64,000 nucleotides of DNA from Terriglobus roseus (GTDB lineage: Bacteria; Acidobacteriota; Terriglobia; Terriglobales; Acidobacteriaceae): NCBI RefSeq assembly GCF_900105625.1, contig NZ_FNSD01000001.1:1612001-1676000 (forward strand). Direction: 5' to 3'. Shown piece by piece: positions 56,770 to 64,000 of this stretch. The stretch's first letter is position 1; each line of letters starts with the position of its first letter. Below the pieces are notes generated by a model that saw only the letters and a program-made list of their open reading frames with translations, was not told the DNA's origin and searched no databases. Made by a program: the position numbers and the translations under genes.

Positions 56770-57375
56770 ATGACCGCAAGCGCAAGACGTACGTTCGCTC
56801 CGTTGTGCCTGCTGATGGCGAGCATGGCGCAGGCGCAGGCGCTCTCTTCCCTGCACATCGGCGATGCTTCCCGGAAGCTCGCCGCGCTGGGGAAGCCCGC
56901 GTCGTCGCAAGCGGATGGCGACCGAGCCGTCGCACGCTGGACGCTGCCAAACGGCAACGACCTCTCCGCTACCACGGGCAAGAACAGTCGAATCGTCTAT
57001 CTGGAAGCCAATTGGAATCGCGTCAACAACGCCACAGGATCCGACCTTTCCTGGCTGCGCTTCGGGACAACAACGCTGACCGAAATCCGCAAGCACTTTG
57101 GCAGCAATGGCTTCGCCTTCAAGGGGCAGGCGGGGCAGCTACTCGCAGACGACGGGGCGGTACTGCTCAACTCGTACGAGGTAGGCGATGCCGTGATCAC
57201 CTTCTACAACAAGGTCAACAATGCAGAAGTGGCAAAGCTGGACCCGAACGGACAGAGCACCTTTGCAGACCACGCCCGGCTCGATGCAATCTCCATCGCC
57301 TCCCAGAGCTACGCGATGACTGAGTGGGGCGACCGCGTTTACGATCCGCAGTACAAGAAAATCACTTGGAAGTAG
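56770..57375 (+). CDS. exported protein with two SmpA/BamE-like motifs
   Basis: A 201-residue exported protein. The signal peptide is RRTFAPLCLLMASMAQAQA. Two stretches repeat the pattern of SmpA/BamE-type folds: LHIGDASRKLAALGKPAS near 28-45 and LRFGTTTLTEIRKHFGSNG near 97-115, each followed by beta strands. The rest (AVLLNSYEVGDAVITFYNK) looks beta-rich. GAAGGTGA lies 5 bases before the ATG at 56770. It follows the deaminase by 57 bp in the same direction. Placement in an outer-membrane assembly role is only a guess. Confidence 0.75.
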   Translation: MTASARRTFAPLCLLMASMAQAQALSSLHIGDASRKLAALGKPASSQADGDRAVARWTLPNGNDLSATTGKNSRIVYLEANWNRVNNATGSDLSWLRFGTTTLTEIRKHFGSNGFAFKGQAGQLLADDGAVLLNSYEVGDAVITFYNKVNNAEVAKLDPNGQSTFADHARLDAISIASQSYAMTEWGDRVYDPQYKKITWK

Positions 57376-57392
57376 CGCAATACGGAGCGCAC

Positions 57393-57788
57393 TTAGGCCG
57401 ACATCTTCCGCGATTTTTCGCGGTTCGCCATGACTCTGCCGACGTTGCTTTCAACCCACCCGGTCAGACTCTTCATGTGCTCGGCCAGTTCTCGGCCGAA
57501 CGGGGTCAGACTGTACTCCACGCGGGGCGGCTTGGTCGGAAAAACCTCTCGCAGCACGAAGCCATCCTCTTCCAGAAGACGCAGCGTCTGTGCCAGCATC
57601 TTTTCGCTGATCCCGCCGATGCGATACGCCAACTCACTGAAGCGGTAGGTCTGCTCCAGCAAAAGAACGATCACCAGCGATCCCCATCGCGACGTGATGT
57701 TGTCCAGCACGGTCCGCGTCGGACACTCCGTCGCGTACAGGTTCCCTTTGCGAATGCGAACGGTCTTTGTGCTCTTAGGCCACGCCAT
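57393..57788 (-). CDS. HxlR family transcriptional regulator
   Basis: A 131-residue winged-helix regulator. CPTRTVLDNITSRWGSLVIV with LLLEQTYRFSELAYRIGGIS is the HxlR recognition region, and PPRVEYSLTPFGRELAEHM is the wing. The conserved Cys in ATECPTR is the position that senses quinones or oxidants in related regulators such as QorR, YodB and HypR. It is divergent from a QorB-like gene and separated from it by a short region carrying a palindrome, so it probably controls that gene and itself. Confidence 0.92.
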   Translation of the reverse strand: MAWPKSTKTVRIRKGNLYATECPTRTVLDNITSRWGSLVIVLLLEQTYRFSELAYRIGGISEKMLAQTLRLLEEDGFVLREVFPTKPPRVEYSLTPFGRELAEHMKSLTGWVESNVGRVMANREKSRKMSA

Positions 57789-57805
57789 GCAAGCAGCTTA
57801 CTCAA

Positions 57806-57829
57806 AAGTACGTACTTACTACAAGTAAG
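57806..57829 (+). promoter_or_regulatory. palindromic operator between HxlR and QorB-like genes
   Basis: AAGTACGTACTT (57806-57817) is a perfect 12-bp palindrome, overlapping CTTACT-ACA-AGTAAG (57815-57829), a second inverted repeat. Position and TAC-rich form fit HxlR-type operators controlling divergent quinone-reductase genes. Confidence 0.65.
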
Positions 57830-57886
57830 CGAATGGACTAGTCTGGGTTTGTTCGCGCCAGGATGCGCGAGAAGGAGTGGGTCACT

Positions 57887-58741
57887 ATGATCGTCGTTAC
57901 AGGAGCAACCGGAAAGCTGGGCCAGCATGTTATTGAGGGCCTGTTGAAGTCAGTACCGCCGGCAGAGATCGTCGCCGCAGTCCGCACGCCCGAAAAGGCC
58001 GCAGACCTTGCTGCAAAGGGTGTCCAGGTTCGGCAAGCCGACTACTTTCAGCCTGCATCACTCGGCACAGCATTCGCCGGTGCCGATGCCCTGCTGCTCA
58101 TCTCATCCAGCGAGTTGCGCGACCGCGTATCGCAGCACAAAACAGTTATCGATGCAGCAAAGTCGGCGGGCGTAAAGCTGATCGCCTACACCAGCCTTTT
58201 GCGCGCGGATACCAGCACCAACTCCGTGCTGGCACCAGACCACTCGGCCACGGAAGACTACCTGCGCGCCAGCGGCGTACCCTTCGTCATTCTGCGCAAT
58301 GGCTGGTATCTCGAAAACCACACGGAAAACCTCGGACCGGCGCTGGAGCATGGAGCGATCCTGGGTGCAGCAAAGGACGGCCGTTTCGCCTCGGCTGCAC
58401 GCGCTGACTACGCGGCCGCAGCGGTTGCGGTCCTTACCGGCAAGGGCCATGAGAACAAGGTCTATGAACTCGGCGGCGATGCGCCGTACACGCTGACGGA
58501 ACTGGCAGCAGAAGTCACCAGGCAGTCGGGAAAGACCGTCATCTATCAGAACCTGCCCGAAGCGGAGTACGAGAAGACGCTGGAGAGCTTCGGCCTGCCA
58601 ACCGCCATCGCGCATATGCTGGCCGATGCAGATCGCGGCGCGAGCGAGGGTGAACTGGATAATCCGGGGAGTGACATGCGCACGCTGATCGGTCGGCCGA
58701 CGACCTCTCTCGCGGCTGCCGTCACGGCTGCTCTGCGATAG
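57887..58741 (+). CDS. NAD(P)H-dependent quinone oxidoreductase, QorB-like (NmrA fold)
   Basis: A 284-residue atypical short-chain dehydrogenase of the NmrA/QorB group. MIVVTGATGKLGQHVIEGLL is the NADPH motif; NGWYLENHTENL and GGDAPYTLTELAAEV are QorB-like. AAG-GAG spacing supports the ATG at 57887 (AAGGAG 9 bases before). No active Tyr-Lys pair of classical SDRs is obvious, as expected. The divergent HxlR gene and operator suggest induction by quinones or electrophiles. Confidence 0.92.
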   Translation: MIVVTGATGKLGQHVIEGLLKSVPPAEIVAAVRTPEKAADLAAKGVQVRQADYFQPASLGTAFAGADALLLISSSELRDRVSQHKTVIDAAKSAGVKLIAYTSLLRADTSTNSVLAPDHSATEDYLRASGVPFVILRNGWYLENHTENLGPALEHGAILGAAKDGRFASAARADYAAAAVAVLTGKGHENKVYELGGDAPYTLTELAAEVTRQSGKTVIYQNLPEAEYEKTLESFGLPTAIAHMLADADRGASEGELDNPGSDMRTLIGRPTTSLAAAVTAALR

Positions 58742-58824
58742 CCTGATGTGAGTCGCACGTACTGGCCCGCGGACTCATCCGTGGGCCGGTATGCTCTGTC
58801 GAAACATCAAGAAAGAAGGCTTCC

Positions 58825-59235
58825 ATGAGCAATCCCATCGTGCCGCCATTCACGGATCCAGAGCAGGCAATACGTAAGGTGCAGATGGCAGAAGACCTTT
58901 GGAACACGCGCGATCCCGAGCGCGTTGCCCTGGCCTACACCGAAGACACCGAGTGGCGGAATCGCACCGAGTTCCTCACGGGTCGCCAGGCTGTCGTAGA
59001 GTTTCTGACGCGTAAGTGGAACCGCGAATTGGACTACAAGCTGAAGAAAGAGCTGTGGGGCTTTCGCGGAAATCGCATGGCCGTTAAGTTCCAATATGAG
59101 TGGCACGACAGCGAGGGGCAGTGGTTTCGCAGCTACGGCAACGAACTGTGGGAGTTCGCTCCGTCGGGCCTGATGCAGCGGCGCGAAGCCAGCATCAACG
59201 ACCTACCCATCGCGGAGTCTGAGCGCACCCTTTAG
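58825..59235 (+). CDS. DUF1348 (NTF2-like) protein
   Basis: A 136-residue protein of the NTF2-like DUF1348 family. [20 protein letters not shown] with [20 protein letters not shown] and [19 protein letters not shown] match the family closely. These proteins form a small cone-shaped beta/alpha pocket; most members have unknown function. It lies 83 bp after the QorB-like gene in the same direction and could share its transcript. Convergent with hflX. Confidence 0.93.
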   Translation: MSNPIVPPFTDPEQAIRKVQMAEDLWNTRDPERVALAYTEDTEWRNRTEFLTGRQAVVEFLTRKWNRELDYKLKKELWGFRGNRMAVKFQYEWHDSEGQWFRSYGNELWEFAPSGLMQRREASINDLPIAESERTL

Positions 59236-59250
59236 TCGTGATCCAAAGAA

Positions 59251-60795
59251 CTAAGCGATCTGCTGCGTGCGGCGCCGCGGACGAGCCGCTGCCGGTGATG
59301 TCACTGGCAGTACGCCGTGCTCCTGTGCGATGTAGCGGCGGTAGCGCTGCAGCAACGATGCCGGGCCGTGCGCCGTGAAGAAGATGACATTACCCTCGAA
59401 TCGCTTGTCTTCGATGAAACAGCCTGCTTCCAGCGCGGCGATGGTGCGGCCTTCGCGCTGTGGGATACGGAAGCTTGCCGTAGCCGTTGGATCGACCGCT
59501 TGCGCGCCGCCGATGCGCTCTTCAATCGCAGCGATCAGTGCCTGCAAGCCATCGCCCGTGTGAGCCGAGACGGCGATGGTATTCGCCTCAGGAAAATCCT
59601 TCAGCTCCGCGATCTTGTCAGCGGGCAGCAGATCTATCTTGTTCAGCACCTGCAGTGTCGGGGTCTTCGACACTTCGAGTTCCGCGAGTACACGTTCCAC
59701 CTGCATCTTCTGCTCGTCGATGTTGGGTGACGCTGCGTCGCGCACGTGCAGCAGCAGTTCTGCACGCTCCACCTCTTCCAGCGTTGCGCGGAAGCTGGTG
59801 ACGAGCGCATGGGGCAGGTTGCGGATGAAGCCAACGGTATCGCTCAACAGCACCTTACGGCGCGATGGCAGTGCCAGGTGTCGCAGTTTGGGGTCCAGTG
59901 TGGCGAACATACGCGCGGACTCGAGCACGCCCGCGTCGGTGAGCGCGTTGAACAGCGTGCTCTTCCCGGCATTGGTGTAACCGACGAGTGCCACCGTGGG
60001 TACCGGGACGGCCTCACGACGCTGGCGCTGCTGCCGGCGGTTGCGCCGCACGGTGTCCAGTTGGTCCTTCAAGCGGTCGATGCGCGCGCGAATGCGGCGG
60101 CGATCCGTCTCAAGTTTGGTCTCGCCGGGACCTCGCGTGCCGATGCCGCCGCCGAGCTGGCTCATCGACTTGCCCTTACCGGCCAGTCGCGGCAGCTGGT
60201 ATTCAAGCTGTGCGAGTTCGACCTGCAGGTGCCCTTCGCGGGTGCGAGCGTGACGGGCGAAGATGTCCAGGATGAGCTGCGTGCGGTCGATGACGCGGAC
60301 CGGCAGCTCCCTGTCCAGATTGCGCAGTTGCGACGGCGTCAAGTCGTGGTCGAAGAGCACAAGGTTCGCGCCACTGCTGGCCACAACCGCGGCCAGTTCT
60401 TCCACCTTGCCAGGACCGATCAACATTGCCGGATCCGGTTTGCCGCGGCGCTGCACGACAGTCGCAACCACTTCCGCACCGGCCGAACGCGCCAGTTCCT
60501 GAAACTCTTCAAGCGCTGCGTCAAAATCCAGCTCGGCGATAGCCCCGGGCTCGCCGCTGTCCTCATCCCCTTCATGGATCGCAGCGGCAGCGCGTGCCTG
60601 GGCGGCAGCCGCGGTCAGGCGGCGACGCTCGCCGCTGATCTCAACTGAGACCAGAACGGCAAGCTCGCGCTCTTTCTCTGTAACGTAGCCGCCCTTGGGA
60701 GCGGCAGCAGCAGCATTTGCCGCGGTCTCAAGTCGCGAAGGGGATGGGCGCGCTCCGGAAAGCCCCGTGCGAGCTGTGCGTTGTTTTGCCGACAC
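59251..60795 (-). CDS. hflX: ribosome-associated GTPase HflX
   Basis: A 514-residue GTPase that splits stalled ribosomes. The N-terminal HflX domain contains [20 protein letters not shown] and [15 protein letters not shown]-like [16 protein letters not shown]; the linker [19 protein letters not shown] is diagnostic. P-loop [15 protein letters not shown] (G3) and NKIDLL (G4) form the G domain. The Ala/Glu-rich N-terminal about 90 residues are an extension compared with Escherichia coli HflX. The GTG start at 60795 is 23 bp after the hfq stop, so hfq-hflX form an operon, as in Proteobacteria. Confidence 0.96.
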   Translation of the reverse strand: MSAKQRTARTGLSGARPSPSRLETAANAAAAAPKGGYVTEKERELAVLVSVEISGERRRLTAAAAQARAAAAIHEGDEDSGEPGAIAELDFDAALEEFQELARSAGAEVVATVVQRRGKPDPAMLIGPGKVEELAAVVASSGANLVLFDHDLTPSQLRNLDRELPVRVIDRTQLILDIFARHARTREGHLQVELAQLEYQLPRLAGKGKSMSQLGGGIGTRGPGETKLETDRRRIRARIDRLKDQLDTVRRNRRQQRQRREAVPVPTVALVGYTNAGKSTLFNALTDAGVLESARMFATLDPKLRHLALPSRRKVLLSDTVGFIRNLPHALVTSFRATLEEVERAELLLHVRDAASPNIDEQKMQVERVLAELEVSKTPTLQVLNKIDLLPADKIAELKDFPEANTIAVSAHTGDGLQALIAAIEERIGGAQAVDPTATASFRIPQREGRTIAALEAGCFIEDKRFEGNVIFFTAHGPASLLQRYRRYIAQEHGVLPVTSPAAARPRRRTQQIA

Positions 60796-60818
60796 TGACG
60801 AACCGCCCCGCGTCGCGC

Positions 60819-61130
60819 TCAGGAGCCGACCGTTCCGCCCATCGCCTCGGCGCCCTCAAGCGCAGACTCACTGCGCGGAGTGCTGTGGCTGGCATGGGAG
60901 CGGTCGCTATGAAGTGCGCCGCCGCGCGTGGATACCACCGTGGAGATGGCATGCTTGAAGATCAATTGCTCTTGGGCGTTGTTCTCAAGAAGAACAGAGT
61001 ACTTATCGAACGACCGGATCTTGCCCGTCAACTTGACGCCACTAACCAGGTAGATGGTGACTGCACTCTTATCTTTACGGACGGTATTAAGAAAGGTGTC
61101 CTGAATATTCTGTGCCGGCTTGGAATCCAT
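60819..61130 (-). CDS. hfq: RNA chaperone Hfq
   Basis: A 103-residue Sm-like RNA chaperone. [20 protein letters not shown] leads Sm1, and [18 protein letters not shown] with [12 protein letters not shown] is Sm2 (the KH of IFKHA replaces the usual YKHA). The C-terminal about 30 residues are Ser/His/Gly-rich and disordered. GGGGAG precedes the ATG. It is first in the hfq-hflX operon. It pairs small RNAs with mRNA. Confidence 0.97.
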   Translation of the reverse strand: MDSKPAQNIQDTFLNTVRKDKSAVTIYLVSGVKLTGKIRSFDKYSVLLENNAQEQLIFKHAISTVVSTRGGALHSDRSHASHSTPRSESALEGAEAMGGTVGS

Positions 61131-61483
61131 GTGCCGATCTCCCCTTTTTCTTGCGCTGCATACGTGCGCGCGCTGTCAAATGTACTGCCTCTAAGAAAAA
61201 CCTGAACGACTCGCTTTGGCAGATCGTCTTCGGTTGAGCACAAGGGCCGATGCCCCCAAGACCCTACACAATACGGGGACAACCCTAACCCTGGCAAGGG
61301 TAAACCTACCACGGAACGGCGAGCGATTGACCCCGAGGTGTTAGACGCAGGTTATCGCCCGACGACACGGCCCATTTTGGGCCATCCTTGGAAATTATTG
61401 ATAGAGTGCCATGTCGCCGTGCGCTATTCCACGTATCGAACTCAATGCGCCCTTTTACCGCGATGACGATACCATCAACGGTG
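61131..61483. other. divergent promoter region between hfq and the DegT gene
   Basis: This 353-bp gap should hold the promoters of hfq (reverse) and of the DegT-type aminotransferase (forward). On the reverse strand TTGACA occurs near 61180, but no well-spaced -10 follows. No gene is supported here. Confidence 0.45.
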
Positions 61484-62635
61484 ATGTCTTCAACCGATTT
61501 CGCTCCCGTCCCAATCCTCGACCTCAGCCGCCAATACGCCACCGTGGGCGACGAGATCGGGCGCGCCATCGCCGACGTCTGCGCGGGCGGCCGCTTCATT
61601 CTGGGTCGCGAGGTCAGCGACTTCGAAGCCGCCTTCACCCGCACGACGGGTGCAACGGAAGCTGTGGGCTGCGCGAGCGGGACCGATGCTCTCTGGCTGG
61701 CCATGGCTGCACTGGGTGTTGGCGAGGGCGCGGCCGTGGTCACTACGCCGTTCTCGTTCTTCGCGACCGTCAGCAGCATCCTTCGGGCGGGAGCGCGGCC
61801 GGTGCTGGCCGACATCGACCCCATCAGCTTCAACATCTCTGCGGATGCCGTGGCAGATGCCGTGGCTGCCAACCCCGACGTCCGTGCGGTCATACCCGTT
61901 CATCTCTACGGCCAGTGCGCGGACTGGGATGCGCTGGCACCCCTGGCGAAAAAGCACGGGCTGCTGACGATCGAGGATGCCGCACAGGCTTTCGGTGCCA
62001 GTTGGAGCGGCACCGAGGCGGGAGCGCTCGGCGATGCGGGTGCCTTCTCCTTCTACCCCACCAAGAACCTGAGCGCGTGGGGCGATGCAGGCCTGACCAC
62101 CTTCCGCGATGCCGCCGCCGGCGAACGAGCCCGCGCGCTGCGTGCCCACGGCATGCGCCGCCGCTACTATCACGACGAGGTCGGCTGGAACTCGCGCCTG
62201 GATACCGTTCAGGCGGCCGTGTTGCTGGTGAAGATGAAGTACATCGCACAGTGGAATGAGGACCGCCGCAGCGTCGCCGCACGCTATGCCGCAATGTTTG
62301 CCGACACAAATCTGGTGGGGACGGTAGCAGATGGTGGCATCGTCCTGCCCACGGCCGACTCGCGCGGCGTGCACGTCTGGCATCAGTACGTCATCCGCAC
62401 GCCACGCCGCGATGAACTACGCGCGCACCTGGCGTCACTCAAGATTGGCAGTGAGATTTACTATCCGGTGCCGCTGCACATGCAGGACGCGCTGCAGAAC
62501 CTGGGCTATCGCGCAGGCCAGTTCCCCGAGAGCGAGAAGGCTGCGCGCGAAGTGCTGGCACTGCCGATCTATCCAGAGCTTCGCGAGGGTGAGCAGATCC
62601 GCGTGGTTGAAGCGATTCAGGGCTTCCTCCGATAG
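61484..62635 (+). CDS. DegT/DnrJ/EryC1/StrS PLP-dependent sugar aminotransferase
   Basis: A 383-residue aminotransferase acting on nucleotide-linked keto sugars for surface glycans. VPILDLSRQYATVGDEI opens the family fold; GCASGTDALWLAMAALGVG binds the PLP phosphate; EDAAQAFGASWSG and SFYPTKNLSAWGDAGL contain the PLP-binding Asp and Lys. HVWHQYVIRTPRRDEL closes the substrate region. ATG 61484 is chosen on homology; no good ribosome site is visible, and ATG 61463 is an alternative. The following kdsA-kdsD genes suggest a role in surface polysaccharide. Confidence 0.92.
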   Translation: MSSTDFAPVPILDLSRQYATVGDEIGRAIADVCAGGRFILGREVSDFEAAFTRTTGATEAVGCASGTDALWLAMAALGVGEGAAVVTTPFSFFATVSSILRAGARPVLADIDPISFNISADAVADAVAANPDVRAVIPVHLYGQCADWDALAPLAKKHGLLTIEDAAQAFGASWSGTEAGALGDAGAFSFYPTKNLSAWGDAGLTTFRDAAAGERARALRAHGMRRRYYHDEVGWNSRLDTVQAAVLLVKMKYIAQWNEDRRSVAARYAAMFADTNLVGTVADGGIVLPTADSRGVHVWHQYVIRTPRRDELRAHLASLKIGSEIYYPVPLHMQDALQNLGYRAGQFPESEKAAREVLALPIYPELREGEQIRVVEAIQGFLR

Positions 62636-62736
62636 CAGGCTTTCCCCAACTCCCAGGTCGTGATCGTGTGCGAGTGCAGCGGAGTCGAAAAGGACAACCC
62701 GAAGTGGGCGAGCCTGACGCACTAAGATGGAATGCG

Positions 62737-63600
62737 ATGAGCTCAACCGTAACCGTCGGCAACGTCACCTTCAGCAATCGATCCCCTCTGGCGTTGATCG
62801 CCGGCCCGTGCCAGATGGAGAGCCGAGCCCATGCGCTGGAGACGGCATCTGCGCTGAAGGAGATCACGTCGAAGCTGGGCCTCGGCCTGGTCTATAAAAG
62901 CAGCTTCGACAAAGCCAATCGCACCAGCGCCAATGCGCAGCGGGGCATCGGGCTTGAGGCTTCGCTACCGATTTTCGCCGAAATCCGCGAGACGCTCGGC
63001 CTGTCGACACTAACGGATGTGCACGAGAGCTGGCAGTGCGAGCCTGTCGCTGATGCCGTGGATGTCTTGCAGATTCCTGCGTTTCTTTGCCGTCAGACCG
63101 ACCTGCTGCTGGCCGCCGCCGCTACGGGCCGCACGGTGAATGTGAAGAAGGGCCAGTTTCTCTCGCCGCCGGAGATGGCCCATGTCGTCAACAAGTTGAA
63201 AGATGCAGCGGGCGGCGTGCTGGTGACAGAGCGCGGCACGACCTTCGGCTACAACACGCTGGTGACCGACATGCGATCGCTGCCTGTACTGGCACAGACC
63301 GGAGCGCCGGTGATCTTCGACGCGACGCACTCGGTGCAGCAGCCCGGCGGCTTAAACGGCGCCAGCGGCGGCCAGCGCGAATTTGTGCCGGTGCTGGCAC
63401 GCGCGGCCGTCAGCGTTGGTGTGGCGGGCGTCTTCATCGAGACACATCCCGACCCCGATCATGCGCCGAGTGATGGACCGAACATGATCGCGTTGAAAGA
63501 TATGGAAGCGCTGCTGCGCGACCTGATGGCCTTCGACACACTGTCCAAGAGTCTGACGGCGCGTTCGGCCGATCCTGCGAACGCACCTTCTTGCAGCTAA
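62737..63600 (+). CDS. kdsA: 3-deoxy-8-phosphooctulonate (Kdo8P) synthase
   Basis: A 287-residue aldolase that joins arabinose-5-phosphate and phosphoenolpyruvate, the first committed step in Kdo for the lipopolysaccharide core. ALIAGPCQMES, VYKSSFDKANRTS, LQIPAFLCRQTDLL and FDATHSVQQPGG are family motifs. The Cys in GPCQMES together with His in DATHS, Glu in FIETHPD and Asp in DHAPSD indicates the metal-dependent class (Aquifex type), unlike Escherichia coli KdsA. It precedes kdsD by 27 bases, forming an operon. Confidence 0.97.
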   Translation: MSSTVTVGNVTFSNRSPLALIAGPCQMESRAHALETASALKEITSKLGLGLVYKSSFDKANRTSANAQRGIGLEASLPIFAEIRETLGLSTLTDVHESWQCEPVADAVDVLQIPAFLCRQTDLLLAAAATGRTVNVKKGQFLSPPEMAHVVNKLKDAAGGVLVTERGTTFGYNTLVTDMRSLPVLAQTGAPVIFDATHSVQQPGGLNGASGGQREFVPVLARAAVSVGVAGVFIETHPDPDHAPSDGPNMIALKDMEALLRDLMAFDTLSKSLTARSADPANAPSCS

Positions 63601-63627
63601 AGGGTGCTTAAGGCGAGGACAGTCATT

Positions 63628-64000
63628 GTGAGCAACGAAGCCCGGCAGAGCGCAGCAGACACGATCGCGTGTGAGATTCGCGGTCTGGAAGCACTGCGGA
63701 ATGCCTTCGGGGGACCGCTTGGCGCTGCGTTCGAACGCGCTGTCGAAGCCCTGACAAATGCACCCGGCCGCGTCATCGTCACAGGCGTCGGCAAGAGCGG
63801 GCACATTGCTCGCAAGATCGCGGCAACCCTGGCTTCCACCGGTAAGCCCGCGCACTTCGTGCATCCCTCGGACGCGAGCCACGGCGACCTGGGCATGGTG
63901 CGCCCGGACGATGTCGTCATGGCGCTGTCGTGGTCCGGCGAAACTGCAGAGCTATCCGACATTGTTGCCTATACGCGCCGCTTCGGCGTAACGCTGATCG
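63628..64000 (+). CDS. kdsD: arabinose-5-phosphate isomerase, partial (truncated by the window end)
   Basis: The GTG at 63628 with GAGGA 8 bases before it opens a frame that runs off the window. The first about 124 residues hold the SIS domain: VIVTGVGKSGHIARKIAATL (near 50-69), FVHPSDASHGDLGMV and LSWSGETAELSDIV. This is the KdsD/KpsF/GutQ family, which makes arabinose-5-phosphate for the preceding KdsA. The product is incomplete here; the C-terminal CBS domains expected for the family lie outside. Confidence 0.93.
   Translation, partial: MSNEARQSAADTIACEIRGLEALRNAFGGPLGAAFERAVEALTNAPGRVIVTGVGKSGHIARKIAATLASTGKPAHFVHPSDASHGDLGMVRPDDVVMALSWSGETAELSDIVAYTRRFGVTLI

Overview
This window looks like chromosomal DNA from a soil acidobacterium of the Terriglobus/Granulicella type. 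The inference rests on several things. There is a TonB receptor with an N-terminal carboxypeptidase-regulatory-like domain. Tat-exported oxidases and bicupins, GH130, DUF4097 and LiaF-like proteins sit among Gram-negative envelope genes (kdsA, kdsD, TonB). The DNA is high in GC, and short palindromic intergenic repeats recur between genes. No phage, transposase, integrase or CRISPR array is visible. Species identity cannot be proved from this text alone.

Layout, 0-14.9 kb: a small exported protein, an exported RNase T2, a long PcrA/UvrD helicase and a 50-residue very basic protein. Next is a TonB receptor behind tandem metal-regulator-like operators. A small block then holds a frameshifted exported protein and a divergent TetR / TetX-like flavin monooxygenase pair, and this block is flanked by 20-bp direct repeats. 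It is followed by an exported GH130 protein, an APC permease with a probable CTG start, a soluble PAS histidine kinase and ndk. 14.9-22 kb: a reverse-strand operon of ECF sigma factor, zinc anti-sigma factor and two membrane proteins of LiaF/DUF4097 type, which looks like an envelope-stress module, then an SGNH hydrolase and an unknown exported protein.

22-28.8 kb: a complete reverse-strand rRNA operon (16S, tRNA-Ile, tRNA-Ala, 23S, 5S) with three candidate promoters in a 1.1-kb leader, RNase III-type stems and a terminator. 28.8-44 kb: ilvE, a Tat flavin amine oxidase, a bicupin oxalate decarboxylase, a Gfo/Idh/MocA oxidoreductase, NDH-2, a sodium/solute symporter divergent from an orphan molybdopterin hydroxylase subunit, YihY, an UlaG/NAPE-PLD-like hydrolase, YggU, YggS and an exported alpha/beta hydrolase. 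44-44.5 kb is a repeat-rich gap.

44.5-64 kb: DUF4188, trxB, DUF1440, an exported NIPSNAP protein, S1/P1 nuclease, two tandem paralogous small secreted proteins, bestrophin coupled to trpD, and sucCD. A two-gene operon follows: a sortase and a protein with an LPXTG-type tail, unusual in a Gram-negative. Then come a deaminase, an exported protein with two SmpA-like motifs, a divergent HxlR/QorB-like pair with its operator, DUF1348, hfq-hflX, a DegT aminotransferase, and kdsA plus the start of kdsD for Kdo synthesis. The most interesting candidates are the sortase-substrate pair, the ECF/LiaF/DUF4097 operon, the operator-controlled TonB receptor and TetX-like genes, and the bipartite 16S processing stem.
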